Shown in pieces: positions 53,735 to 62,426 of a DNA stretch of 64,000 bases; the stretch's first letter is position 1; each line of letters opens with the position of its first letter. The DNA comes from Thomasclavelia ramosa DSM 1402 (GTDB lineage Bacteria > Bacillota_I > Bacilli_A > Erysipelotrichales > Coprobacillaceae): assembly GCF_014131695.1 (NCBI RefSeq), contig NZ_CP036346.1, positions 186,001-250,000 on the forward strand, written 5' to 3'. Both the position numbers and the translations under genes were made by a program. Below the pieces are notes generated by a model that was not told where the DNA came from, did not search any database, and was given only the letters and a program-made list of their open reading frames with translations.

Positions 53735-53873
53735 TTGTAGTAAAGATAACAATTCTTTCTACAATAAATTACTCTTCATGATATCCTTTCCCTGATATCT
53801 AAATAAAAACAGATAGCTTTCCCTCTATCTGTATTACTTGAAACAAGCAGCTTTCCCTCTGCTTGTTTTTTTG
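53735..53873 (+). ncRNA. Candidate small RNA 2 with three identical C-rich hairpin loops
   Basis: About 139 nt with no open frame of note. Stem 1 is ATTGTAG/CTACAAT (53734-53765). Three hairpins follow, each with the loop CTTTCCCT: GATATC/GATATC (53780-53799), ACAGATAG/CTATCTGT (53809-53832), and AACAAGCAG/CTGCTTGTT (53842-53867). The last is a perfect intrinsic terminator with T7. The same 8-nt loop on unrelated stems points to selection on the loop. C-rich UCCC loops are known to pair with ribosome-binding sites in Gram-positive sRNAs such as RsaE/RoxS. Confidence 0.72.
53842..53873 (+). terminator. Terminator of small RNA 2
   Basis: The 9-bp stem AACAAGCAG/CTGCTTGTT has loop CTTTCCCT and a T7 tail. 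Confidence 0.88.
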
Positions 53874-54095
53874 TGATATTAGTATAAAAATGATTACTTT
53901 GTCAAAAATTAGGTTGTAAAATCAACTTGATTATTTTATTACGTTTCTCTACAAAAACATGGTATTTTTCTTAAAAAATTTATGTTTTATCGAAATTTGT
54001 ATGTTAAAATATGTGGAAAAAGGAATATAGTAATAAAAAAATATCGATTTTATCATAGTTTTTTCTTTGCAGCTAGTGCCTTGGAGTTTAGATAT
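53874..54095. other. AT-rich spacer between small RNA 2 and the tatD promoter
   Basis: No open frame, repeat or convincing structure seen. It has only A/T tracts. Confidence 0.5.
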
Positions 54096-54124
54096 TTGAC
54101 AAATGTAATTGATTTTGTTAATAT
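54096..54124 (+). promoter_or_regulatory. Promoter of tatD-yabE
   Basis: Canonical TTGACA (54096-54101), a 17-bp spacer and TAATAT (54119-54124), then GGAGGTG before the ATG. Confidence 0.75.
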
Positions 54125-54142
54125 ACAGCGGAGGTGAGATTT

Positions 54143-54901
54143 ATGTACTTTGATACTCATTGTCACTTGAATAGTGATGAATTATATGAAGATCACGATG
54201 TGTTTGTTCAAAAAGCCCTAGATAACAATGTTACCAATATGGTTGTCGTAGGCTATGACTTAAAGTCGTCTCAAATTGCAATCGAATTAGCTAAACAATA
54301 TGAGTTCGTATATGCTGCAGTTGGTATCGGACCAAACGATTGCTTAAACACAACAAAAGATCAAATGAACATCATCGACAAGTACTTAGAAGAACCTTGC
54401 GTAGTAGCACTCGGAGAAATTGGTCTCGATTATTATTGGGACAGTGTTCCTAAGGAAAAGCAGATGGAAGTATTTCAATGGCAGATGGACTTAGCTAAGA
54501 AGCACCAAAAGCCAGTTGTAATTCATTGTCGCGACGCCTATGAGGACACTTACGAAGTACTAAAACGGAATGGACATCCTGGAGTGATGCATTGTTATAG
54601 TGGCTCTGTTGAAATGGCAGAAAGATTTGTAAAACTTGGTTATTACATTTCTTTAGCGGGTCCGGTGACATTTAAGAATGCAAGAGTTCCAAAAGATGTG
54701 GCAGCAACTATTAACTTAGAGAATTTATTAATTGAAACTGACTGTCCTTATTTAACACCTCATCCATTTAGGGGAAAGTTAAATGAGCCTGCAAATGTTG
54801 TGTATATTGCCCAGGAAATAGCTAAGCTAAAGAACATGGAGATAGAAAACGTTGCAAGTGCGACAACGTTTAATGCCAAAAAACTTTTTGGTATTAAATA
54901 G
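54143..54901 (+). CDS. tatD: TatD-family metal-dependent DNase
   Basis: About 252 aa. Metal-binding motifs are FDTHCHLN at the start, ALGEIGLDYYW, KPVVIHCRDAYEDT, GVMHCYSGS and LIETDCPYLTP. It is a TIM-barrel nuclease. The ATG at 54143 follows GGAGGTG; a GTG at 54134 is inside the ribosome site. It is followed by a yabE-like gene after 11 bp, the order known from Bacillus. Confidence 0.94.
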   Translation: MYFDTHCHLNSDELYEDHDVFVQKALDNNVTNMVVVGYDLKSSQIAIELAKQYEFVYAAVGIGPNDCLNTTKDQMNIIDKYLEEPCVVALGEIGLDYYWDSVPKEKQMEVFQWQMDLAKKHQKPVVIHCRDAYEDTYEVLKRNGHPGVMHCYSGSVEMAERFVKLGYYISLAGPVTFKNARVPKDVAATINLENLLIETDCPYLTPHPFRGKLNEPANVVYIAQEIAKLKNMEIENVASATTFNAKKLFGIK

Positions 54902-54912
54902 GAGGAAAATTA

Positions 54913-55842
54913 ATGAAAAAAATTAAAGAGGCTATTATTAATGCAGACCCCAGAATGAAAGGGTTACTTGTAGTAATGATTGCCTATATTGGAATTGTAG
55001 CGACAACATTAAATGCTGGAGCAACAAACCAAATTGATAACTACGTGGAAACAATTGATGTAAAAGTTCAAGATGGAAATCAAGACCAAAAGGACTATTT
55101 AATTAGACAAGCGTCAGTATCAAGTGTTCTTGATGATTTAAAAATCAGTGTAAATCCTCAAGATATTTTAAATTTAGATTTAAATTATATTGTAAATAAA
55201 GGTGATTTAATACAAATCACTCGAGTTAATCAAGCGGATATAGACGAGATGATTACAGTAGAATCAAATACGGTAAATACAACTGGATTAGAGTTATTTA
55301 CTACGAAAGTTGCGCAACAAGGGCAAAACGGGCAAGTGAAAAACACTTACCGCGTAACTTATGAAAATGGTAACGAAGTAGGAAGAGAATTAATTGGTAG
55401 TCAGGTGGTATCACAAGCTACTGATACAATAATTGAAACAGGTGCAGTCCAAGAAGGAGCATTCTTTACTGGAAGACTGACTACTTATGGAGGCGACTGT
55501 GCTGGAGGAAATGGAACTTCATCAACCGGCATTAAATTAAGTCCGATTTCTGGAGTACAAGGATCAAACAGTCCTAAATTAACATATAATGGACGTTCAT
55601 ATTATTGCTTAGCTGCAGATCCTTCAATTCCTTTTGGAACAATTATTGAAATTACTAATCATAATTTAAGTATTGAATCAACTGCATATGGGATTGTTGT
55701 AGATCGTGGTGGTGCAATTAAAGGTAACAAGATTGATATCTTTAATGGGACTGAAGCTGGTAAATATTTTACTGGTGGAACATCAAAGAATACCCAATTT
55801 AAAATTATCTCAGTAGGAAGTGGAAAAAACTTCTGGAAATAA
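54913..55842 (+). CDS. YabE-like secreted protein with G5 and 3D domains
   Basis: 309 aa. A membrane or signal segment lies at about 18-36. DUF348-like (about 45-110) and G5 (about 113-180) regions follow, then a C-terminal 3D domain with conserved Asp residues (VVDRGGAIKGNKIDIF). The family is linked to cell-wall hydrolysis and resuscitation-type activity. TAGGAGG precedes the ATG. It is in an operon with tatD, and a strong terminator follows. Confidence 0.88.
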   Translation: MKKIKEAIINADPRMKGLLVVMIAYIGIVATTLNAGATNQIDNYVETIDVKVQDGNQDQKDYLIRQASVSSVLDDLKISVNPQDILNLDLNYIVNKGDLIQITRVNQADIDEMITVESNTVNTTGLELFTTKVAQQGQNGQVKNTYRVTYENGNEVGRELIGSQVVSQATDTIIETGAVQEGAFFTGRLTTYGGDCAGGNGTSSTGIKLSPISGVQGSNSPKLTYNGRSYYCLAADPSIPFGTIIEITNHNLSIESTAYGIVVDRGGAIKGNKIDIFNGTEAGKYFTGGTSKNTQFKIISVGSGKNFWK

Positions 55843-55870
55843 ACTAGTCAAATTAATGACTAGTTTTTTT
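55842..55870 (+). terminator. Terminator after the yabE-like gene
   Basis: AACTAGTCA/TGACTAGTT with a 6-nt loop and T7. Confidence 0.9.
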
Positions 55871-55875
55871 GTTAG

Positions 55876-56097
55876 GTGATACATGAACAAAAAATTATTG
55901 ATATGTGTTTAGAATGATTAGATTTTATTGATTGTGAAGTAAAGCGTATTTTGCTTTTAGTAGATGAGAAAAGTTTAAAAGAGCGATTAACAAATGATAT
56001 TGAAAAAGGGGTTCGCCTTGTTGATGTGGCTGTAAGAAGTATTGTGAGAATCCCTTTGTATCAAGTATTAAATAAATACGACAAATCATTAATTTAA
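55876..56097 (+). pseudogene. Small decayed ORF with one in-frame stop
   Basis: A 74-codon frame starting GTG reads IIDMCLE, then TGA, then LDFIDCEVKRILLLVDEK and later VRLVDVAVRSIVRIPLYQV. Apart from the single TGA (55915-55917) the frame is coding-like and ends in TAA. It could also be a shorter functional ORF after the stop. Not recognised. Confidence 0.4.
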
Positions 56098-56123
56098 TCA
56101 ATACATAAAGAAATACCGGTTTA

Positions 56124-57035
56124 TTAAACCATAAATAAGATTAAAATCGTCATAATAAAAATACTAATAATAATACTTAAAGAGTTGATTGCTGAAGGAA
56201 CTGGGGAACGACTTCCTAAACGATTTGAGAAAACTGGGGCAACAGCTGATATTGGCGAACATAAGCATAAAATAATCATTTTTTTAACAGTTAAATCAAT
56301 TGGTAAAATAAAATATACAAATAAGGATAACCCCAAAGTAACTGCATAGCGGTTTAAAAGTATTTTTTTAATCAGTCTGATTTGTGATAAATCTAATTTT
56401 ATTTCCAATAAAATTCCAATCATTAACATTGCTAAAAAAGCATTAGCATTACCAGCAATACTAGTAACTGTTAAAATTTGTGTAGGAATTGCAATATGAA
56501 ATAAAGATAAGAAAAACAAAATGATGTAAGTGCAAAAAGGAATTGATGAAAATAATTTTTTAGCAACAGTTTTAAAGCTTTGTTTTTCTTCATTAGCTAC
56601 AACTGTACTAGCAGCACTATAAGTACCTCCTAAACACATTAAAGCATTGCCGGTATCAAAAAGACAAACATAACCAATCAAGTTAGATGGAAAGAAACTT
56701 TGAACAAATGGTAAAGTAAAAGTTCCGATATTATAGCCAGATGAGTTGATCATCGATAGAGCTCTGGTCATGGGTGATTCTTTTTTTTGAATCAAGTAAC
56801 CAGAAAGGTTAGTAATAACATTGCCTAAGAAGCCACAAGCAAGGGCTACTAATAGGATGGGGGTAATCTCAAGGTTATTAATTGATGAAAGTAATGAGCA
56901 TGGAAGCGTTATATTCATAATGATTGTTGATAAAAAACTTCCGTGTTCACGGGTACAGACCCCTTTTGTCTTTAGTGCAAATCCTAACATAATAATTAAA
57001 ATAAAGCCACCGGCCTTAATTAAAATATCAATCAT
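56124..57035 (-). CDS. AEC-family (auxin efflux carrier-like) transporter
   Basis: About 303 aa, ten predicted membrane segments. Family-type stretches include MLGFALKTKGVCTREHGSF at the N-terminus and INSSGYNIGTFTLPFVQSFF. It likely transports organic acids such as malate. AAAGGAG precedes the ATG at 57035; a longer reading from 57065 has no ribosome site. It is monocistronic. Confidence 0.85.
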   Translation of the reverse strand: MIDILIKAGGFILIIMLGFALKTKGVCTREHGSFLSTIIMNITLPCSLLSSINNLEITPILLVALACGFLGNVITNLSGYLIQKKESPMTRALSMINSSGYNIGTFTLPFVQSFFPSNLIGYVCLFDTGNALMCLGGTYSAASTVVANEEKQSFKTVAKKLFSSIPFCTYIILFFLSLFHIAIPTQILTVTSIAGNANAFLAMLMIGILLEIKLDLSQIRLIKKILLNRYAVTLGLSLFVYFILPIDLTVKKMIILCLCSPISAVAPVFSNRLGSRSPVPSAINSLSIIISIFIMTILILFMV

Positions 57036-57204
57036 ACAATTCAACTCCTTTATTGGCTTTATCATAGCATTTACGACAAAATAATTTAAAATATTTTCAA
57101 TTAGTGAAATAAGTTTTTAGTGTAACCATACAATTAGGTATTCATCACATATTTATTCGGTATTTTCTCGTTAAAATATCTTAAAAATAGAAAGGGATTT
57201 AAAA

Positions 57205-57534
57205 ATGGAAAAAATTAAGAATTGGTTTTATAAACCAGCGTTTACGCTAATTTGTTATGCAATAGCTTTATTGATAATCTGTTATTTTGGGTATACTGTA
57301 AATATATCTTATCAATCTGTAGTCTCATATGTTGAAGCAGGAAGTATCTCGTGGGGCGCAAACTTTGGTGAGATCGTTGCTTATTTTATGTCAAATACAT
57401 TTAGTTATTTCTTTTACGCAATGACATTTGTTTTCTTTGGTAAGGTAATTAGTATTATTAAACCTAGAGCCCCAAAGCAAGAGATTGTTGAAGAAATAAA
57501 TGATAATGTTGATGATGAATTGATTGAAGCTTAA
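57205..57534 (+). CDS. Small two-segment membrane protein, hypothetical
   Basis: 109 aa. Hydrophobic segments lie at about 13-32 (FTLICYAIALLIICYFGY) and 62-85 (YFMSNTFSYFFYAMTFVFFG), followed by an acidic tail. GAAAGGGA precedes the ATG. Its function is not recognised. A terminator follows at once. Confidence 0.7.
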   Translation: MEKIKNWFYKPAFTLICYAIALLIICYFGYTVNISYQSVVSYVEAGSISWGANFGEIVAYFMSNTFSYFFYAMTFVFFGKVISIIKPRAPKQEIVEEINDNVDDELIEA

Positions 57535-57537
57535 AGA

Positions 57538-57585
57538 AAAAAGCACTTCGGGATTTGAATGACCAAATCTGGGAGTGCTTTATTA
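57538..57585 (+). terminator. Terminator after the small membrane protein gene
   Basis: AAAGCACT/AGTGCTTT encloses GGATTTG/CAAATCT, with a short T-rich tail. Confidence 0.7.
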
Positions 57586-57649
57586 ATTCTTAAATAAGCT
57601 GACTGATTGTTTTAAATATTCTGGTGTAGATGACTAAATTAAAAATAAT

Positions 57650-57898
57650 TTAAGAAACTGATGAAACGAGATAATTATTAAAATAGTGTTTTAAAGTAGG
57701 AATATCCTTATAATCATAATTTAATAGAGAGTTACTTTTATCAAGTGATGTATAACAAGAATCAATTTTAAGCTTTGAGTCAGTGAGTTTTTTTAATAAT
57801 AAAGCATTCAGTTGTTCTTGACGAGTAGATGAATTAAAAATATCGTAGATTTCATCGAGTATAAGACCAAGACGCTTATGAAACTTAATTTGATTCAT
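57650..57898 (-). CDS. Hypothetical short ORF, possibly a pseudogene fragment
   Basis: 82 aa, helical N-terminal half (KRLGLILDEIYDIF), no recognised family. Only a weak AAGAAG lies upstream. It starts 2 bp after the stop of another coding-like remnant on the same strand, so it may be the last piece of one decayed gene. Confidence 0.35.
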   Translation of the reverse strand: MNQIKFHKRLGLILDEIYDIFNSSTRQEQLNALLLKKLTDSKLKIDSCYTSLDKSNSLLNYDYKDIPTLKHYFNNYLVSSVS

Positions 57899-57900
57899 GA

Positions 57901-58487
57901 TTAAAACTTCTTTATCCGTATAGATTCGATTTTACCATTTTTTAAAGCAGGTGATAAAATACCAGTATTATAATATTGCAGTTCTCGGTCATTGTTTTTA
58001 TTGTATAGAACGTTTAGTGATCTCCTAGATTATAAATAATGATTAATAAGAAATGAATCAAAAAGCCTATTGTTGCTAAATGAGTCAAAGATTAATTAGC
58101 CGATATTTTTCTTTACTACAATGTAAAGTGTAAGGTTGACAAGTACCAGTTAAATGCAAATGAAGAGAATCTGTGTGTGAGTTATAATCAAAATTTATTT
58201 GGCTAGCAGCAATGAAATTTTCAATTATTTACTGCTAGCTTTGATAGTTGTTTAATTTATTTTCTAACAGCTATTTTTTTAATACAAAATATCTCTAATA
58301 ATTGTTGGAGAATAGAATAATCAGATTAACGATAAAAACAGGTGTATTTGATTAAATTAACATTATTATCATTAATCACTTTTCTACTATGAATATCATA
58401 GGATATCTTTATCAAACCTTGGTGTCGTAGTAATATATTGCTTTTTGTCGTATGCCAAATCATGCAAACACCATTAAGTTGATACAC
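57901..58487 (-). pseudogene. Decayed gene of unknown family
   Basis: From a GTG at 58487 with AAGGAGG upstream, 53 codons are open (QLNGVCMIWHTTKSNILL; LIKISYDIHSRKVINDN) before a stop at 58326. Further coding-like pieces occur in shifted frames: SQINFDYNSHTDSLHLHLTG, then NVLYNKNNDRELQYYNTGIL ending at 57901. Stops and frameshifts separate them. This stretch holds no other gene; an 8-bp inverted repeat GCTAGCAG/CTGCTAGC lies at 58202-58239. Confidence 0.45.
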
Positions 58488-58507
58488 AGCTTCCTCCTTA
58501 GATGAAA

Positions 58508-59134
58508 TTAGTTAGGATGAGAAGTTTTGTTAAATTTAATATTTTTAGCTAATTTAATAAAAAAATGATTATCATTACGCTGATCGTAATGAGTAAGATA
58601 TAAGCTTAAAATGAAACTACCAATTACAGCTACCAGCATATCGGTAATACTATCGTGAATGCCTGTTGAGTAATGATTAATTGCATCATAGTTAAAAAAG
58701 AACAATAGAGCATATTCATAAAATTCCCAAAATAAGGCAATCATCGCATTAAGGGCATTAATGAAAATAAACATCAAAAATTTTCTTTTTTCATTAGGTA
58801 AAAAGTGTTTATAAAAGATATAAGCTATCTCACAAAAAATAATTCCACTGAAAAAATGGGTGAACTTATCAAAATATGGAAGATGATAACCCCCTAAACA
58901 ACTCCCCCACAAACTTGCAAAATAGACAAAAATGATATTGATAATATAAAATTCTTGAGGAACTTCTATTTTTAACAATTTCATTAATAAAGGCATAATG
59001 AATGGGGTAAGACAAGCAACGATTGTCATACTAAAATATTTTCCTCCCCAGTTAAGATAAAAAGCGTAAACTAGAGAAATAAGATAGATTAAAATACAGC
59101 TTTTATAAATAAAATTAGTTTTTTTATTTTTCAT
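58508..59134 (-). CDS. DUF2238-like integral membrane protein
   Basis: 208 aa, six or so membrane segments. FDKFTHFFSGIIFCEIAY, NAMIALFWEFYEY and GIHDSITDMLVAVIGSFI follow the DUF2238/YjdF-like pattern of conserved His, Glu and Asp in membrane segments. Function unknown. TAAGGAG precedes the ATG. The decayed gene lies directly downstream. Confidence 0.75.
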   Translation of the reverse strand: MKNKKTNFIYKSCILIYLISLVYAFYLNWGGKYFSMTIVACLTPFIMPLLMKLLKIEVPQEFYIINIIFVYFASLWGSCLGGYHLPYFDKFTHFFSGIIFCEIAYIFYKHFLPNEKRKFLMFIFINALNAMIALFWEFYEYALLFFFNYDAINHYSTGIHDSITDMLVAVIGSFILSLYLTHYDQRNDNHFFIKLAKNIKFNKTSHPN

Positions 59135-59235
59135 AATTATTCGACTCCTTATTATAGTATACCATAATTACTAAATTTATTTCCTGATGCCCAGAGCTAA
59201 ATGGTTATTATGCATAAATTAGATGGGGTGAGTTT

Positions 59236-59787
59236 ATGCATATATTTTCAGCAGTTCTCTATGCTGTATCCGCGAATATCGATGCTCTAAGCATCGGAAT
59301 AGCTTATGGGATCAAAAAAACACATATTAATCATCAAAAAAATTTTATGATTGCATTTATTACAATGATCGGTACTTATGGTGCAATGCGCTTTGGACAT
59401 TTTTTAACTAATTATATTTCTTTATCATTGGCAGACTTTTTAGGAAGCAGTCTGTTACTATTAATAGGAATCTATACTGTTGTTAAGTCATTGAAAGAGT
59501 GTGATGAAATCATTGTTACTAATCATTTATCAGCAGTAAAAAATATTTCTTTAAAAGAAACTTTAGTCTTATCATTGGTTTTAACCATTAATAATGTAGC
59601 TTTAGGAATTGGTGCAAGTATTACTGGAATGCCGGAGTTGATTACTTCTTTAACAACCTTTGTTTGTAGTTATGTTTTTATTGGAACTGGTCAAAAATTT
59701 AAGCGATTAAATTTTAAGGGAAAATACGCTGATATAATCTCAGGAATTATTTTAATTATCCTTGGTTTGTATGAATTGACAATCTAA
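59236..59787 (+). CDS. YtaF/MntP-family membrane protein
   Basis: 183 aa, six membrane segments. The repeated motifs AVSANIDALSIGIAYGIKK and LTINNVALGIGASITGMP identify the MntP-like superfamily, with the first motif closer to sporulation protein YtaF. It could export Mn2+ or act in sporulation. GGGGTGAG precedes the ATG. It lies 64 bp before mnmG. Confidence 0.78.
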   Translation: MHIFSAVLYAVSANIDALSIGIAYGIKKTHINHQKNFMIAFITMIGTYGAMRFGHFLTNYISLSLADFLGSSLLLLIGIYTVVKSLKECDEIIVTNHLSAVKNISLKETLVLSLVLTINNVALGIGASITGMPELITSLTTFVCSYVFIGTGQKFKRLNFKGKYADIISGIILIILGLYELTI

Positions 59788-59851
59788 TGATTATTGTTTT
59801 AAAAATAGGAAATTTGTAGTACAATAGATTAGGATTAAGGAGGGAAATATA

Positions 59852-61714
59852 ATGTACGATATTATAGTAGTCGGTGGTGGGCACGCAGGAATTGAGGCAG
59901 CGTTGGCACCAGCGAGAATGAATCAGAAAACAGTTTTAGTTACTTCTAACTTTGATAATGTTGGAAGCCTTCCTTGTAATACATCAATCGGGGGACCAGC
60001 TAAAGGAATTATTGTCCGGGAAATAGATGCATTAGGAGGACAAATGCCTAAAACTGCTGATAAAACCTACTTACAAATGAAAATGTTAAACACCGCTAAA
60101 GGTCCAGGGGTTCAATCTTTACGGGCTCAAGCTGATAAAAAAGTATATCCTCGATATATGCAAGAAGTATTAAAAAAACAGGAGAATCTTGATATCATTG
60201 AGGGAATGGTAGAGGATTTGATTGTTGAAGATAATTGTGTAAAAGGAGTTATTTTGGATAATGGCCAAACTATTGAAGGAAGGATGGTTATCTTAACAAC
60301 TGGTACATATCTAAAAGCAGAGATTTTATGTGGTGATCAAAAGCATGCAAGTGGTCCTGATCAGCAGAAAGAATCAAAATATTTATCAGAAAAATTAGCT
60401 AATTTAGGGATGCGGATTCAACGGCTTAAGACGGGAACACCACCTCGAGTAGAGATTAATAGTGTTGATTACTCAAAGACAAGTTTACAGCCAGGAACTG
60501 ATGCTAATTTGGCATTTAGTTATCAAACTAATGAGTTTATTCCTATTGAAGAACAAACACCATGTTATCTGACTTACACTAATGAAAAAACTCATCAGAT
60601 TATTCGTGATAATCTACATCGTTCAAGTATGTACAGTGGTATTGTGAAAGGAATTGGACCACGCTATTGCCCATCGATTGAAGATAAGATTGTTAAATTT
60701 TCGGATAAACCACAACATCAAATCTTCTTGGAACCTGAATCAGCAGAGATGGATACGATTTATGTGCAAGGTTTTTCAACTTCATTACCACATGATGTTC
60801 AAGAAGAAATGATTCGGACTATCCCAGGATTAGAAAATTGTAAGATTTTAAAGTATGCTTATGCAATTGAGTATGATGCTATAGATCCACTACAATTATG
60901 GCCATCATTGGAAACAAAAATAATTAAAAATCTATTTACTGCTGGTCAAATTAATGGAACAAGTGGATATGAAGAAGCGGCAGGTCAAGGTTTGATTGCA
61001 GGAATTAATGCAACTTTAAAAAATCAAGGAAAAGAGCCATTGATTTTAAAACGCGATGAGGCTTATATTGGGGTAATGATTGATGATTTAGTGACTAAAG
61101 GAACTGATGAGCCATACCGAATGTTGACAAGTAGAGCTGAGTACCGTTTATTGATTCGTCATGATAATGCAGATGAAAGACTAATGAAGTATGGACATGA
61201 TGTGGGATTAGTAAGTGATCAAATATACCAGGCTTATCTTGATAAAATGTCAGAAATTTTTGCAGAAATTGATCGTTTGGATACGATTCGTTTTACTCCT
61301 AAACATGAGATCAATGATGCTTTGGAGCATTTTGGTTCAGCACGTTTAACGGAAGGCATTAGTGCTAAAGAATTAATCAAAAGGCCAGAATTAACATATG
61401 AAAAAATCTTACCATATGTTGAAGCTCCAAAACTAAGTGAAGAACAACGTAAACGGGTGACTATTTTAATTAAATATAAGGGATATATTGATAAGGCTCG
61501 ACGTCAGGCTGACAAGCAAGTCAAAATGGAAGAAAAGAAAATTCCGGCAGATATTGATTATGAAGATATTAGCAATTTAGCATTAGAAGCAAAGCAAAAG
61601 TTATCAAAAATTCGGCCACTAACGATTGGACAGGCATCACGTATTTCCGGAATCAATCCTGCGGATATATCCGTTTTATTAATCTATTTAAAACAGAAAT
61701 ATAATGAGGAATAG
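59852..61714 (+). CDS. mnmG: tRNA uridine-5-carboxymethylaminomethyl modification enzyme MnmG
   Basis: 620 aa. FAD-binding IIVVGGGHAGIEAALAPARM, the GidA signatures GPRYCPSIEDKIVKF and GQINGTSGYEEAAGQGLIAG, and the helical C-terminal domain are all present. With MnmE it modifies U34 of tRNAs. AGGAGGGA precedes the ATG. It is followed by rsmG after 2 bp, the usual near-origin order. Confidence 0.96.
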   Translation: MYDIIVVGGGHAGIEAALAPARMNQKTVLVTSNFDNVGSLPCNTSIGGPAKGIIVREIDALGGQMPKTADKTYLQMKMLNTAKGPGVQSLRAQADKKVYPRYMQEVLKKQENLDIIEGMVEDLIVEDNCVKGVILDNGQTIEGRMVILTTGTYLKAEILCGDQKHASGPDQQKESKYLSEKLANLGMRIQRLKTGTPPRVEINSVDYSKTSLQPGTDANLAFSYQTNEFIPIEEQTPCYLTYTNEKTHQIIRDNLHRSSMYSGIVKGIGPRYCPSIEDKIVKFSDKPQHQIFLEPESAEMDTIYVQGFSTSLPHDVQEEMIRTIPGLENCKILKYAYAIEYDAIDPLQLWPSLETKIIKNLFTAGQINGTSGYEEAAGQGLIAGINATLKNQGKEPLILKRDEAYIGVMIDDLVTKGTDEPYRMLTSRAEYRLLIRHDNADERLMKYGHDVGLVSDQIYQAYLDKMSEIFAEIDRLDTIRFTPKHEINDALEHFGSARLTEGISAKELIKRPELTYEKILPYVEAPKLSEEQRKRVTILIKYKGYIDKARRQADKQVKMEEKKIPADIDYEDISNLALEAKQKLSKIRPLTIGQASRISGINPADISVLLIYLKQKYNEE

Positions 61715-61716
61715 AC

Positions 61717-62418
61717 ATGAATGAATTAGAATTCATTAAACAATTAGAAACTAAAGGAATTACTTTAACCCCCCAACAAGTCAATCAATTTAAACAATAT
61801 TTTAAGATATTGGTTGAATGGAATGAAAAAATGAATTTAACAGCAATTACTGATGAAGAAGGGGTTTATTTAAAACATTTTTATGATTCATTAACGATTG
61901 CTTTTGATTTTGATTTTACTGATCAAAATATTGTTGATGTGGGTGCTGGGGCAGGATTTCCTAGTGTACCATTAAAAATTGTATATCCTGAGTTAAAAAT
62001 TACTATAGTTGATTCACTAACAAAAAGAATCACATTCTTAAATCATTTATTTAAAGAGTTAAATTTAAGTAATTGTCAAGCTATTAGCGCAAGAGCAGAA
62101 GATTATGCTAAAGATCATCGCCAAAAATGTGATATTGTTATGGCGCGCGCAGTAGCCCGTTTAAATATTCTTGATGAGCTGTGCTTACCTTTAGTGAAAG
62201 TAGGAGGATACTTTTTAGCCCTTAAAGGGTTAAAGGCTACGGAAGAATTAGAGGAAGCTGGTAAGGGCATTGTTTTGTTAGGTGGTCAAGTGGAAAAATC
62301 AATTGATTTTACTTTAACAAATGATAATCATCGAAGTAATATCATTATAAAAAAGGTAAGGGATACTCCAGCCAAATATCCACGAATGTTTGGAAAAATA
62401 AAAAAACAACCCCTATAG
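61717..62418 (+). CDS. rsmG: 16S rRNA (guanine-527-N7) methyltransferase
   Basis: 233 aa. SAM-binding VDVGAGAGFPSVPLKI and the family stretch EWNEKMNLTAITDEEGVYLK are present. It modifies G527 of 16S rRNA. It is co-transcribed with mnmG and noc. Confidence 0.95.
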   Translation: MNELEFIKQLETKGITLTPQQVNQFKQYFKILVEWNEKMNLTAITDEEGVYLKHFYDSLTIAFDFDFTDQNIVDVGAGAGFPSVPLKIVYPELKITIVDSLTKRITFLNHLFKELNLSNCQAISARAEDYAKDHRQKCDIVMARAVARLNILDELCLPLVKVGGYFLALKGLKATEELEEAGKGIVLLGGQVEKSIDFTLTNDNHRSNIIIKKVRDTPAKYPRMFGKIKKQPL

Positions 62419-62426
62419 GAGAAGTT

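Noticed and set aside
53735-53873. CRISPR-like repeat array
   Set aside because: The repeated element is an 8-nt hairpin loop with different stems, without constant-length spacers or cas genes.
58202-58239. Terminator at the GCTAGCAG/CTGCTAGC inverted repeat
   Set aside because: Neither strand has a T run after it; it lies within decayed coding sequence.
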